Shown here piece after piece: positions 16,829 through 28,992 of a stretch of 64,000 nt of DNA. Source of the stretch: Marivivens sp. LCG002 (lineage in GTDB: Bacteria; Pseudomonadota; Alphaproteobacteria; Rhodobacterales; Rhodobacteraceae); contig NZ_CP127166.1 in the NCBI RefSeq assembly GCF_030264275.1, positions 107,001-171,000 of the forward strand. The letters run 5' to 3'. The translations under genes were made by a program, and so were the position numbers. Below the pieces are notes generated by a model. It ran no database searches and was not told the DNA's origin. It saw only the letters and a list, made by a program, of their open reading frames with translations. Each line of letters starts with the position of its first letter. The first letter of the stretch is position 1.

Positions 16829-19065
16829 TGGCAAAAGACGAATATCGTGAATTCCGTTTGGTCGGCACACGTCCCGACCGCCCTGATGGTCTCGACAAGG
16901 TAACGGGCCGTGCGCGTTATGGCGCGGATATGACCGCGCCAGGAATGCTTTGGGGCGCGGTCGTGCGCAGCCCGCATGCGCATGCCCGTATCGTCAAGAT
17001 TGATGCGACCAAAGCTTTGGCTCTGGATGGCGTCAAATCGGTCGTCACCCGCGCCGATTTTCCCGAGGGCCTCACGGGTGAGGATTGGAATCTTCAGGAA
17101 AACACCATCGCGGGCGAGCGCGCGCTTTATGATGGTCACGCGGTGGCAGCCGTTGCGGCGACGAGCCGCTTCCTCGCTGAAGAAGCTGCGCGGCTGATCG
17201 AAGTCGAATACGAAGTGCTGCCCCATGTGATCGATGTGGACGAGGCGATGAAGCCCGATGCCCCCGTCATTCGCAAAGGCGTTTCGGATGCTACGGTGCC
17301 CGAAGGCATGTCGCCGAACGTAGTGCGCAAAATCGAGTTCGGCAACGGCGATGTTGACGCGGCTTTTGCGGCTGCCGATCTCGTTATGGAAAAGAGCTTC
17401 AAAACCGAAGCCACGCACCAAGGCTATATCGAACCCCATGCCTGTGTCGGCCAGATGGGCGCAGACGGCAAGGGCGAGATGTGGGTTTGCACCCAAGGAC
17501 AGTGGTATATCCGCAAGATGTGTTCCGCCGTTCTGGGAACCGAAGCCTCGCAACTGCGGGTCACTCCTTCGGAAATCGGCGGCGGTTTCGGAGGCAAGAC
17601 AACCATCTTTATGGAGCCTCTGGCGCTTGCGCTCAGCCGCAAGGCAGGCGGCAAACCCGTCAAGATCGTCATGAGCCGTTCCGAAGTTCTTCGGGCGACA
17701 GGACCGACCGCCTCGGCGTCGATGGACGTCAAACTGGGCATGAAAAAGGACGGCACGCTTTCGGGCGTCAAGGTCGAGTTCCGCATGCAAGGCGGGGCTT
17801 TCCCCGGTGCGCCGACGGAATTTGCGCTCTATTGCGGTCTTGCCCCTTATAAGTTCGGCGCGGTTGAAGCGGTTGGCTACGATGTGATCGCGAACCGCCC
17901 GCGCTGCGCGGCCTATCGTGCTCCGGGTGCGCCGATGGGGTCTTTCGCGGTTGAAAGCCTGTTGGACGAAATGTGCATCGAGCTTGGGCTTGATGCGCTC
18001 GACGTGCGTTTCAAGAACGCCGTTGTGACCGGTGATCGCGCAGCCTATGGCCCGAAATTCGGATCGATCGGTTTTGTCGAAACGCTTGAAGCCGTGAAGA
18101 ACCACCCGAACCTTCTGGCCGAGCTGGGGCCGAACCAAGGGCGCGGCATTGCTGCAGGATATTGGTTCAACCACAATGGCGAGACATCGGTTTCGATGGC
18201 CATATCCGAAGACGGGACTGTTCAGGTCTCGGTCGGCACCCCCGATATCGGCGGCAGCCGTGCGTCCATCGCTCTGATGGTCGCCGAGACGCTCGGCATC
18301 GCCTATGAGGACGTGCGCGTCAATATCGCCGAAACGGGGTCTTTGGGGGTCAATGAGCCGACCCACGGAAGCCGCGCGACCTTTGCCAGCGGCAAGGCTG
18401 CGGTTCTGGCAACGGAAGCCGCCATCAAGGAAATGTGCAAACGCGCGGCCAATGAATGGGGGATCGAACCCGAGGCGGTCGAATGGAAAGACGGCGCGGC
18501 CCGTCCCGCAGGTCCGAACGCAGGTCAGTTTCCCCCAATGACGATCAAGGAAATCGGCGCGGCGATGGGCTCGACAGGTGGACCGATCTCGGGGCACCAC
18601 GAAAGCCTCCCCGACGGGGTCGGCGCGAGCTTTGGCGCGCATGTGGTGGACGTAGAGGTCGACCCCGAAACGGGGCGGACCACGATCCTGCGTTACCTTG
18701 TCGTGCAGGATGCGGGTCGCGCGATCCATCCCTCCTATGTCGAAGGACAGTATCAGGGCGGCGCGGCGCAAGGCATCGGCTGGGCGCTCAACGAAGAGTA
18801 TGTCTATGACGACAAGGGGCGGCTCCAGAACTCTGTCTTCCTTGATTACCGCGTGCCTCTGGCATCGGATCTTCCCATGATCGACACTGTGATCGTCGAA
18901 GTGCCGAACCCCGGCCATCCCTATGGTGTGCGCGGTGTGGGAGAGACGGGGATCACGCCGCCGCTTCCTGCATTGGCAAACGCGGTGCGGGCGGCAACAG
19001 GCGTGCGGATGACGCATCTTCCGATGTCGCCGTCCAAGGTGCTGGCGGCGCTCAAGGCACGCTGA
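16828..19065 (+). CDS. Molybdenum hydroxylase molybdopterin-binding (large) subunit, not form I CoxL
   Basis: A 745-residue xanthine-dehydrogenase-family catalytic subunit. GLDKVTGRARYGADM starts the ald_Xan_dh domain, EIGGGFGGKTTIFMEPLA contacts the cofactor, and VRGVGETGITPPLPALANAV holds the catalytic glutamate. The active-site loop reads AYRAPGAP at residues 362-369 (17911-17934). Form I CO dehydrogenases carry AYXCSFR there and form II carry AYRGAGR, so this is neither, and CO is unlikely to be its substrate. It probably hydroxylates a heterocycle, aldehyde or acyl-CoA. Confidence 0.9.
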   Translation: MAKDEYREFRLVGTRPDRPDGLDKVTGRARYGADMTAPGMLWGAVVRSPHAHARIVKIDATKALALDGVKSVVTRADFPEGLTGEDWNLQENTIAGERALYDGHAVAAVAATSRFLAEEAARLIEVEYEVLPHVIDVDEAMKPDAPVIRKGVSDATVPEGMSPNVVRKIEFGNGDVDAAFAAADLVMEKSFKTEATHQGYIEPHACVGQMGADGKGEMWVCTQGQWYIRKMCSAVLGTEASQLRVTPSEIGGGFGGKTTIFMEPLALALSRKAGGKPVKIVMSRSEVLRATGPTASASMDVKLGMKKDGTLSGVKVEFRMQGGAFPGAPTEFALYCGLAPYKFGAVEAVGYDVIANRPRCAAYRAPGAPMGSFAVESLLDEMCIELGLDALDVRFKNAVVTGDRAAYGPKFGSIGFVETLEAVKNHPNLLAELGPNQGRGIAAGYWFNHNGETSVSMAISEDGTVQVSVGTPDIGGSRASIALMVAETLGIAYEDVRVNIAETGSLGVNEPTHGSRATFASGKAAVLATEAAIKEMCKRAANEWGIEPEAVEWKDGAARPAGPNAGQFPPMTIKEIGAAMGSTGGPISGHHESLPDGVGASFGAHVVDVEVDPETGRTTILRYLVVQDAGRAIHPSYVEGQYQGGAAQGIGWALNEEYVYDDKGRLQNSVFLDYRVPLASDLPMIDTVIVEVPNPGHPYGVRGVGETGITPPLPALANAVRAATGVRMTHLPMSPSKVLAALKAR

Positions 19066-19316
19066 TGGGGATGCTCAAGGTCCACCTCTGGTCCGGACTG
19101 CGCCGCTTTGCAGAGGGCGCTGAACAGGTCGAGGTCGAGGCGACAACGATCGGCACTATGCTCGATGGGCTCAAGGCAGCCTATCCGGGACTGGGGCCGA
19201 TCATTGATGCTGGTGTTTCAGTTGCCGTTGATGATGAAATCGTCAACGGTAGCCGGCACCGCGCCCTTGCTCCAGAAAACGAGATTTTCATCCTGCAGAA
19301 GATCAAGGGTGGCTGA
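19065..19316 (+). CDS. MoaD/ThiS family small sulfur-carrier-like protein
   Basis: An 83-residue beta-grasp protein ending ...FILQKIKGG, the diglycine tail on which MoaD and ThiS carry thiocarboxylate sulfur. The middle (IGTMLDGLKAAYPGLGPIIDAG, VSVAVDDEIVNG) is typical of MoaD. Its ATG shares a base with the large-subunit stop (TGATG). Dedicated placement at the end of a molybdenum hydroxylase operon suggests it supports cofactor sulfur insertion for this enzyme, though it could also be a structural subunit-like protein. Confidence 0.8.
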   Translation: MGMLKVHLWSGLRRFAEGAEQVEVEATTIGTMLDGLKAAYPGLGPIIDAGVSVAVDDEIVNGSRHRALAPENEIFILQKIKGG

Positions 19317-19396
19317 GGCTTAAACAGTCGGTTTCCAAGGTGACGCGTTGTCTATAGAGAGTGCGGCATCCAGACCCAATACATAGAGTCTTTGCC

Positions 19397-20678
19397 GTGA
19401 CCCCGACCGAACGCCTCCACGCTATTTTCGAGCTTTTCTCCGAAGCTGAAGCCGATGCGCGGCCTCTGGATGCTGTGACCTCGGCATGGTTCCGTGCACA
19501 ACGCGGGCTTGGTGATGCGGACCGTGGAGAGATCCTTGGGGCGATCTATGATATTTTGCGCCATCGGGGCCGATTGACATGGTGGTGCGAACGGCTTGGT
19601 CGCGAACCTTCGGCTCGCACACTTTTCATTGCTTGGCTTGCATTGGTTGAACGAAAGTCGGGGGATCAGATCACCGATCTTGTAGGCGATCCCGATCATC
19701 TTCATCCGCCGTTTCTCAGCTCGCTTTCGGGCGCATCGCTCGATCATCCAGAAATGCCCGAAGGCGTGCGGCTTGAATGCCCTGAATGGGCTCTTGAACC
19801 TCTCAAGGCGCGGTTTGGCGCTTCGTTCGCGATGGAAATGGAGGCGACGCTTTTGCCGCCCGCAGTCGATTTGCGGGTCAATCCGCTCAAGGCCGATGTC
19901 GCAAAGGTTTTGGCCGCGCTCAAGGCGATAGGGCTTGATGGCGAACCCATGCGGCTTGCCGAAAACGGTATCCGCGTGTCGCAAAGGTTTTCTTTTGCCA
20001 AACTTGATGCGCTGAAAACGGGCGGCGTGGAAATTCAGGACGAAGGATCCCAGCTTGTCGCCGCGCTTGTGGACGCAAAGCCAAGCGATCGGGTTGTCGA
20101 TTTTTGTGCAGGGGCGGGGGGCAAAACGCTCGCCGTTGCGGCACAGATGAACAACAAGGGACGGATCATCGCCTGTGACGTCAGTGAAGGGCGGCTCAAA
20201 CGCTGTGCTGAACGGCTCCGTAACGCGGGTATCCACAATGCGGAAACGCGGCTTTTGTCGAGCGAGAGCGACAAATGGATCAAGCGCCATAAACTTGGGT
20301 TCGACCGTGTTCTCATTGACGCGCCCTGTAGCGGAACGGGCACGTGGCGGCGCAATCCCGACACCCGTTGGAAGTCGCATGACGCGGGTGGGCTTGAAAG
20401 TCTTGTCGCATTGCAGGCCCGCATTCTTGCGAGTGCCGCGCGGCTTGTGAAGCCGGGTGGCCGTCTCGTTTATGCCACCTGCTCTATGCTGCCCGTAGAG
20501 AACGAAGACCAAGTGGCCAAGTTCCTCGCCGCTTTCCCGATGTTCAGGCTGGTGCCGCTCTCGGAGGTGTCACCCAAGTTGTCCCAAGCGGTGGGCGGCG
20601 CGTATCTGTCTCTAACCCCCGCGCAGCACGGGACGGACGGCTTTTTTGCCGCCGTCCTCGAGCGAATTGCCGTACCGA

Positions 20679-20689
<11 letters not shown>
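19397..20689 (+). CDS. RsmB/NOP family rRNA cytosine-C5 methyltransferase
   Basis: A 430-residue SAM-dependent m5C methyltransferase. The N-terminal NusB-like region (to about 130) is followed by the catalytic domain with [19 protein letters not shown] (SAM site), [15 protein letters not shown] (release cysteine) and [15 protein letters not shown] (nucleophile cysteine). It methylates a cytosine in rRNA. I prefer the GTG at 19397 ([13 protein letters not shown]) over the upstream GTG at 19361. It is convergent with ygiQ; the last 11 bp of both genes overlap. Confidence 0.9.
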
Positions 20690-22691
<2,002 letters not shown>

Positions 22692-22788
22692 GATATTCGG
22701 GGAGTTCGCAGCTAGAAAAATCTGACCGCACAATAGCATAAGCGCCGATTGAACTCAACGGAGGCTCTTGAAGAGTGCCGTAGCGAAA

Positions 22789-24024
22789 TCAGTTTCCTTT
22801 TGTGTGCCTGTCCGCAGCTAGAGCAAGGCCATGCGCCACGGCGGTAAAGACCTCTGACGTTTCACTTTTGGCATGGGGAAAGGCGGCGGCAATGTTGCCG
22901 CGAACGATGTTCATCATGCTGGAGCCGCCGACATAGACCACACGATCTATGGTTTGGGGTGAAACGCCCGCCATTCTGACGGTCTCCAGTGCACAGTCCG
23001 CAATTTCGGCCCCGAATGATCCAAGATCGCGCGTTATATCCTCGACGCCGAGTGCGACGGCGAGTGTCTTTTCGACGAAGCCGAGATTGATGCGACCCGT
23101 TTGGTCGGTATTCGCAGCGATTTTTCCGGCTTCAACGGCATAGGCGAGATCATGACCAAGATGGGCCTCCAGAACCTCGGCGAGACGCGCGAAAAGCTGT
23201 GGCTCTTCTGCGCGTCTTTCCCATTTCCGCACGTCTCGAAGAAGCTGGGGCCCGTAGACGAATGTGATCTTTTCCCAAGTCGCCAAATCCTGAAACAAGG
23301 ACCGTGGAGCGGTATGACCGCCCGCGCCAATCTCGTTGCCGATGGTAGCCCCATATCCCAAAAGGGGCATGACGTGTGCAAGGCTAAGAGCACGGTCGAA
23401 ATCGGTGCCTCCAAGGCGAATACCTTGGCTTGCGAGGACACGCATTCCGTTTTCATCCTTGTCGCAGACCGTAAAATCCGAAGTGCCGCCTCCGATGTCG
23501 ACGATCAGAAGCCGTCCTTGGCCCCCGACCGCGAGAGCAGCGGCTTCGGGTTCGGCAAGAAAAGAGACGGATTTGAAACCCGCGAGGCGATAGGCCTCTT
23601 CGAGATCAATAAGCGCCTGTGCGTTACGCTCTTCGGACGCAGAGTGAAACCGAACAGGACGGCCCGAGACCACAAGGTCGTAAGTTTGATAGGTGGCGGC
23701 TTCGGCCCGTGATTTGATCTCTTTCAGAAAAAGCCCGATCACTTCGATCAAAGTCATTTTCTGATTGAGGAACTGACGCTTTTCTTGGGCGAGTGGGGTG
23801 CCGAGAATGGACTTCAGAGACCTCATGAAGCGCCCTTCGGTTCCGCTCGTCATCGCGCGCGCGGCCGTCTGTCCGAAGAGCATTTCACCGGAACCGAAGT
23901 CAAGAAACACAGCCGTTGGCAAAGTGCTTGCCCCATCCTCGAGCGGGATCACCCACGGTTTGCCGTTAACCGTCACTGCCGCCGCCGTGTTCGACGTTCC
24001 GAAATCAAGCCCCAGCGCCGCCAT
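22789..24024 (-). CDS. Hsp70-like (YegD-type) protein
   Basis: A 411-residue protein with the actin-like ATPase fold of Hsp70 but no substrate-binding domain. The phosphate 1 motif is ALGLDFGTSNTAAAV, phosphate 2 is LIVDIGGGTSDFTV, and the adenosine motif is VVYVGGSSMMNIVR. E. coli YegD is the best-known relative and lacks a defined role. It sits after the scoAB terminator and is probably monocistronic. Confidence 0.88.
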   Translation of the reverse strand: MAALGLDFGTSNTAAAVTVNGKPWVIPLEDGASTLPTAVFLDFGSGEMLFGQTAARAMTSGTEGRFMRSLKSILGTPLAQEKRQFLNQKMTLIEVIGLFLKEIKSRAEAATYQTYDLVVSGRPVRFHSASEERNAQALIDLEEAYRLAGFKSVSFLAEPEAAALAVGGQGRLLIVDIGGGTSDFTVCDKDENGMRVLASQGIRLGGTDFDRALSLAHVMPLLGYGATIGNEIGAGGHTAPRSLFQDLATWEKITFVYGPQLLRDVRKWERRAEEPQLFARLAEVLEAHLGHDLAYAVEAGKIAANTDQTGRINLGFVEKTLAVALGVEDITRDLGSFGAEIADCALETVRMAGVSPQTIDRVVYVGGSSMMNIVRGNIAAAFPHAKSETSEVFTAVAHGLALAADRHTKGN

Positions 24025-24112
24025 TTGGCCTCCCCATCATCAAAGTGTGCGGAGATAATTCGAAGGAGCTGGCTTTGCAACTCTCAGAAGCTGATCGGAG
24101 CGAGCGCCCAAC

Positions 24113-24145
24113 AAAAAAGCCGCGCGAATGGATCGCGCGGCTTTT
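24113..24145 (-). terminator. Strong rho-independent terminator after scoB
   Basis: A 13-bp stem (AAAAGCCGCGCGA with TCGCGCGGCTTTT) around a five-base loop. Read on the minus strand it ends in a run of six T. It lies 18 bp after the scoB stop and 89 bp before the Hsp70-like gene. Confidence 0.92.
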
Positions 24146-24162
24146 CCGAAATGGTGTCGGGA

Positions 24163-24792
24163 TCAGTTGACGATCGTTGCTTCGGTCGCTGCGCAAAGCT
24201 CTTCTTCGGTAACCCCATCGGCCAGCTCAACGATCCTGAGGCCGCCTTCGACGACATCTAGAACACCGAGATTGGTGATGATGCGATTGACGACGCCTTT
24301 GCCTGTCAGCGGCAGGGTGCAGGACTTGAGAACTTTGGACTCCCCGTGCTTGTTGGCGTGGTCCATGACGACGACGACACGGCCGACGCCCGCAACAAGA
24401 TCCATCGCGCCGCCCATCCCTTTGACAAGCTTGCCGGGGATCATCCAGTTGGCAAGATCGCCGTTTTCGGAAACTTCCATCGCGCCGAGGATCGCGGCAG
24501 CGATCTTGCCGCCACGGATCATACCGAAGGATGTCGCGCTATCGAAATAGGCGGTGTTGGGAAGCTCTGTGATGGTTTGCTTGCCCGCGTTGATCAGGTC
24601 GGGGTCCTCGTCTCCCTCATAGGGGAAGGGGCCCATGCCGAGCATGCCGTTTTCGGATTGAAGGGTCACCTCGACGCCTTCGGGGATGAAATTGGGAACC
24701 AGCGTCGGGATACCGATCCCGAGGTTCACATAGGTGCCGTCTTCAAGTTCCAGCGCCGCACGAGCGGCCATTTGATTGCGGTCCCAAGGCAT
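24163..24792 (-). CDS. scoB: 3-oxoacid CoA-transferase subunit B
   Basis: A 209-residue class I CoA-transferase beta subunit. [15 protein letters not shown] and [14 protein letters not shown] carry the catalytic glutamate (SENG), and the C-terminal [23 protein letters not shown] is typical. With ScoA it moves CoA from succinyl-CoA to acetoacetate in ketone body or polyhydroxybutyrate use. Its ATG shares one base with the scoA TAA, so the subunits are translationally coupled. Confidence 0.94.
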   Translation of the reverse strand: MPWDRNQMAARAALELEDGTYVNLGIGIPTLVPNFIPEGVEVTLQSENGMLGMGPFPYEGDEDPDLINAGKQTITELPNTAYFDSATSFGMIRGGKIAAAILGAMEVSENGDLANWMIPGKLVKGMGGAMDLVAGVGRVVVVMDHANKHGESKVLKSCTLPLTGKGVVNRIITNLGVLDVVEGGLRIVELADGVTEEELCAATEATIVN

Positions 24793-25496
24793 TATGCGGA
24801 CTCCTTCTTGCGCGTCGTGCGCTGTTCGATGCGCTTTTCGTGCTCGCCTTGGATAATGCGATGCACATAAACGCCGGGAAGGTGGATATGATCGGGATCG
24901 AGCGATCCGGTGGGGACGATTTCTTCGACTTCGACCACACAAACCTTGCCACACATGGCCGCAGGCGGATTGAAGTTGCGCGCGGTTTTGCGGAAAATCA
25001 GGTTGCCCGTTTCATCGGCCTTCCACGCTTTGACGATGGAGAGGTCGGCAAAGATGCCCTCTTCAAGGATGTAGTCCTGCCCGTTCCAGGTCTTGACCTC
25101 TTTGCCCTCGGCGATCACGGTCCCGACGCCCGTTTTCGTATAAAAGCCCGGAATACCTGCGCCACCGGCACGCATACGCTCGGCCAACGTGCCTTGGGGG
25201 TTGAATTCGAGTTCAAGCTCCCCCGAAAGATATTGGCGCATGAATTCAGCGTTTTCGCCCACATAGGACGACATCATCTTTTTGATCTGACGCGTGGCAA
25301 GCAGTTTGCCCAAACCGAAGTCGTCGACACCTGCATTGTTGGAAGCAACAGTGAGGTTTTTGGTGCCGCTCTTGACGATACCGTCGATCAAAAGCTCGGG
25401 AATCCCGCAGAGGCCGAAACCACCTGCAGCGATGAGCATTCCGTCGAACAAAAGACCCTCGAGGGCCTCGTCCGCTGATGAATAAATCTTCTTCAT
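24792..25496 (-). CDS. scoA: 3-oxoacid CoA-transferase subunit A
   Basis: A 234-residue alpha subunit starting [16 protein letters not shown] behind [21 protein letters not shown] and [15 protein letters not shown] are the CoA-binding loops, and the [10 protein letters not shown] and [17 protein letters not shown] regions match ScoA. It forms a heterotetramer with ScoB. It is divergent from a PAS-LuxR regulator with a paired TACGTA element in between. Confidence 0.94.
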   Translation of the reverse strand: MKKIYSSADEALEGLLFDGMLIAAGGFGLCGIPELLIDGIVKSGTKNLTVASNNAGVDDFGLGKLLATRQIKKMMSSYVGENAEFMRQYLSGELELEFNPQGTLAERMRAGGAGIPGFYTKTGVGTVIAEGKEVKTWNGQDYILEEGIFADLSIVKAWKADETGNLIFRKTARNFNPPAAMCGKVCVVEVEEIVPTGSLDPDHIHLPGVYVHRIIQGEHEKRIEQRTTRKKESA

Positions 25497-25593
25497 GGTT
25501 CTCCCTGACTGTTCTGGGCGCAAAGCAGACCAAAGCATGGTCATTTGATCGATCCGATCTTGCATGACTCGGGGGGAACCTTCTATTCGTGGA

Positions 25594-25615
25594 AATACGT
25601 ATATCATTACGTATT
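25594..25615. promoter_or_regulatory. Inverted repeat with two TACGTA boxes between scoA and the LuxR gene
   Basis: AATACGTA (25594-25601) and TACGTATT (25608-25615) are perfect inverted copies with a six-base spacer. The two TACGTA cores are 12 bp apart, about one helical turn. It lies 13 bp before the LuxR ATG and about 100 bp before scoA, suggesting autoregulation and control of scoAB by a dimeric LuxR-type protein. Confidence 0.6.
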
Positions 25616-25628
25616 GATAGGCCCAGTG

Positions 25629-26198
25629 ATGTCGCAAACCCGAGACCTTGAAAAACTCGCGTTCTGGAACGCGCCCGATGCAACTCTTGTGCTTAAATCC
25701 CGTGTTATCGTCGCAGCGAACCTTCAGGCCGAAGCGGTTTTCGGCTGGTCACCCCAAGAGCTCATCGGTCAGTCGATCCGGATACTTTACCCGAATTTGA
25801 CGGACTATACCGTCATCGGGGCGCGGGCGCGAAAAGCGATGACCAAGACCAGAATCTATCGTGATATGCGCTTCATGCGGCGCAAAAATGACCAGATCGT
25901 CTGGATGGAGGGATGCGGGACCGCTCTGGATCAGGAGAACCCCGAACATTGTTCGATATGGACCTATCGGCCGATCAGCGAAGAGCGACCCAATGAAGGC
26001 ATCCTCACTCTCGCGGAGAAACGGGTTGCGCGGTATTTGATCAGCGGGCTGACGAGCAAGGAAATTGCCCAGCATATAGGTTGTTCACACCGCACGATCG
26101 AAGTGCACCGCGCAAACATGATCCGCAAGTTCAACGTGCGGAACAGTTTCGAACTTGTGCACCACCTTTTGACGGGTGAACTTTCCTTGCGGGGCTAG
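25629..26198 (+). CDS. PAS domain LuxR-type transcriptional regulator
   Basis: A 189-residue protein. Residues about 8-120 form a PAS fold ([52 protein letters not shown]). Residues about 125-185 form the GerE/LuxR helix-turn-helix ([42 protein letters not shown]). There is no receiver domain. Divergence from scoAB makes it the likely regulator of that operon. The ATG at 25629 begins the PAS homology. Confidence 0.88.
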   Translation: MSQTRDLEKLAFWNAPDATLVLKSRVIVAANLQAEAVFGWSPQELIGQSIRILYPNLTDYTVIGARARKAMTKTRIYRDMRFMRRKNDQIVWMEGCGTALDQENPEHCSIWTYRPISEERPNEGILTLAEKRVARYLISGLTSKEIAQHIGCSHRTIEVHRANMIRKFNVRNSFELVHHLLTGELSLRG

Positions 26199-26229
26199 TC
26201 GTCGGTGGCGCGCCACACTTTGTAACGGA

Positions 26230-27533
26230 TCACCATATTGCCCCGATCTCTTGAAAGGGATGCGGAGGGAGCAGCTTGGGACGGGCTTCGCGATCGAAGT
26301 AGTCCGTGATTTCACTCCGAAGCCCCATGGCCCGCTCTGCCGCAGCAATCCCTGTGAGGGTCCCGCGCGCAGTGCCCAATCCGTTCTGGACGCAGGCGGA
26401 AAACGCGCCATGGTCGAGTTCTTTTGCAACCGACACACTGTTGGTCGACAGGCAAAGATGTCCTGACCAAGCATGCTCCATCTTGATCCCGGCGAGTTTG
26501 GGAAATCTCTGCTCGAATTTCCGCTGCATCACCTTTGCGGCGCGGGCAACATGCCCGTCGGTGATCGCCATATTGGGTTTGAGCGTTGTGCAGGTCCGCG
26601 TGACGATGCGATTGCCGCCCTGACCCGTGTCGATGCGGCGCACAGTTGTTCCCATCGGGTCCGACGGTGTGACTCCCCAACGGCTATGACCACCAAGGGT
26701 TTTGATGTCCTGAGCGGAGAGCTCGGGGGTCATCACCGCATAGAGAAAATCTGCATCAAGCGACCGCGCTCGAACCCGAAGGATTCAAGGTGGGCGTTCA
26801 CGCTCAGGATCAACTTTGGTGCTGTAACCATGCCTTTTGGGGTTCGGACGCACCAGTCGGCACCCTCTTTGGCAAAGGAAGTGACACTGCTGTTTTCGAA
26901 GAGGGCTACACCATCGCGAAGAAGTCCGGCGGCAAGCCCGCGCACATACCCTGCAGGTTGGAGCATCACCGTTCCCGGCGCATGGAGCCCGCCGATATAG
27001 TGACGCGATCCTGTAATCTCCTCCATCTGCCTTTGGTCGAGAAGTTCGCTTGGTTCGCCAAGCTGGGCGAGATGTTCCGAATAGGTTTTGTTGTGATCCG
27101 CTGCAGTCTGGCTCGCTGCTCCATTGATTTTGCCCATCGGCACAAAATAGTCGGGGCTAATTTCGTAGTCCTCGACGGCGGTGCGCCCGAAAGCAATGGC
27201 TTGACGGTTGAGGCGGATCACCTCACGGTCGTCACCCGCGCCCGCATAATCGTCGGACACGAGATCATGCAGCAGGTCGATCATGAAACCCGAGTTCCGT
27301 CCGCTCGACCCATTGGCGATACGCGTGGCATCGAGCACCGCAACGCGAAGGTTCGGGTCGATCTGGATCAGGCGGCGCGCGGCCGACAAGCCCGCAAACC
27401 CCGCACCGATGATAGCGACATCCGCAGTTTGGGCGCCCTCCAAAGTCGGAAGTGCCTGTTGCGGACCAAGGATCGCATTCCACGCCGCGGGCCCTTTGAG
27501 ATCAGGCAAGCGTTTTGCGGTGTATCGGGTCAA
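26230..27533 (-). pseudogene. FAD-dependent amine/amino-acid oxidoreductase (DadA/PuuB-like), frameshifted
   Basis: Two adjacent minus-strand frames make up one DAO-family flavoenzyme. The first (27533-26733) has the dinucleotide motif VAIIGAGFAGLSAARRL and ANGSSGRNSGFM. The second (26736-26230) has WGVTPSDPMGTTVRRIDTGQGG and NGLGTARGTLTGI. Homology passes between frames at a run of four A (26746-26749), where one base seems to be missing (expected ...IFLYAVMTPEL). TGATG at the break could allow reinitiation. The gene starts at a TTG overlapping the stop of the decayed ALDH. It was probably an oxidase of a polyamine- or hydroxyproline-like amine. Confidence 0.82.
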
Positions 27534-28903
27534 TCGAAGGCCTCTGCCTGATCGTCCGCAAGATCGACCCAGATCGTTTTGATCTGGGTATATTGGTCCC
27601 GCGCATGGATCCCGTTGTCGCGACCGCCGAAGCCGCTGGCCTTGAAACCGCCGAATGGGGTCGAGATGTCCCCTTCGCCAAAGCTGTTGACCGTGACGGT
27701 TCCCGCGCGCAGTGCCCGTGCCCCGCGGATCGCCCGTTTGACATTGGCGGTAAAGATCAACGCTGCAAGGCCGTATTAGGTGTCGTTTGCCAAAGCGATG
27801 GCTTCGTCGAATGTCTCGACGATGAGGACAGAAAGCACGGGTCCGAAAATTTCTTCGCGGACCTGTTCGGCGTTGCGGTCGGTAACGTCCAGAATGGTCG
27901 GCTCTACGAAGCCGTTTTCTGCTTTGCCGCCAAGGAGGATTTTTTGCCCTGAAAGATACGCGCTGACTTTATCGAAATGGGCGGGGGAGACGAGAGCACC
28001 CACGCGATTTTTCGGGTCTAGCGGATCACCTATCGGCCATTCGCGGGTATGGGCAATGATACGCTCGATCAGCGCGTCCTTGACACCCGACTGAACGATC
28101 AGACGCGATGCGGCCGAGCAGTTCTCGCCCATATTCCAGAATGCACCGTTCACAACATGGGCGGCAACGCGATCAAGGTTCTCGGCATCGTTAAGCACGA
28201 TGCGGGATTCTTGCCGCCCATTTCAAGTGTGACTTCCTTTAGGTTGGACTCGGCTGCGTATCGAAGAAAACGGCGACCAGTTGCAGTCGAACCCGTAAAG
28301 GAGACCGCGTCTACATCCATATGACGCCCCAAAGGCTCTCCGACGTCTGCGCCGCCGCCGGTCACGACGTTGAAAACACCTGCGGGAATGCCCGCTTCAT
28401 AGGCGAGTTCGGCAATGCGCAAAGCGGTGAGTGACGTTTCCTCGGCAGGTTTGACCATGATCGAACATCCCGCAGCAAGAGCAGGCCCGATTTTCCGCGC
28501 AAGCATCAAGAGGGGGAAGTTCCAAGGCAGAACAAGTCCCACAACCCAACGGGTTCGCGCACCACCATTGCAATGTGGTTGTCCGAGGCGGGTGCCACCT
28601 GATCATAGATTTTATCGATGAGTTCGGCGTGCCATTTGATGCAGTTCATTGTCTCGGGAAGGTCGACCGTTTCGCAGTCGTAAATCGTTTTGCCGCTGCC
28701 GAGGATTTCTCGACCGCGAAATCCACATCCTCCGCAGAACATGCCGCGAGCTCTGCGATCTTCTCGCCCGTGGCGGGGTTCACCGAGGCAAAGGTTTTGC
28801 CCGAAAGTGCAGGTCGAAAGCTCCCGTCGATAAAGGCTTGGGTCGGCGGGGTAAGAGTGGCAGCGATCTCTTTGTATTCTTCAGTGGTCGAAAGTCCGGC
28901 CAT
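27530..28903 (-). pseudogene. Aldehyde dehydrogenase (PuuC-like), multiply disrupted
   Basis: From MAGLSTTEEYKEIAATL at 28903 the ALDH reading is broken four times. An out-of-frame internal deletion joins AVEKSS to GSGKTIYDCET near 28705, removing an estimated 35-40 residues. One base is lost near 28546 (EPVG to LVLPWNF) and one near 28210 (GGKNP to VLNDAENL). An in-frame TAA at 27776-27778 interrupts ALANDT-YGLAALIF. The catalytic segment NMGENCSAASR and the C-terminal GGFKASGFGGRDNG are still recognisable. It cannot make a full-length enzyme. Confidence 0.9.
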
Positions 28904-28992
28904 GCTCGGGCCTCTGCTTCGATCTGGGCAACGGTGCGCTTCAACACGCGCACGACCTGCTCCAATTGGCGCTTGCCGTCTTTGTTCAGGGC

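Noticed and set aside
16765-19017. A 750-codon open frame on the minus strand
   Set aside because: It is antisense to the molybdenum hydroxylase large subunit and shows no family features; it follows from the codon bias of the real gene.
16828-19065. Calling the large subunit a CO dehydrogenase CoxL
   Set aside because: The active-site loop is AYRAPGAP, not the form I AYXCSFR motif or the form II AYRGAGR motif.
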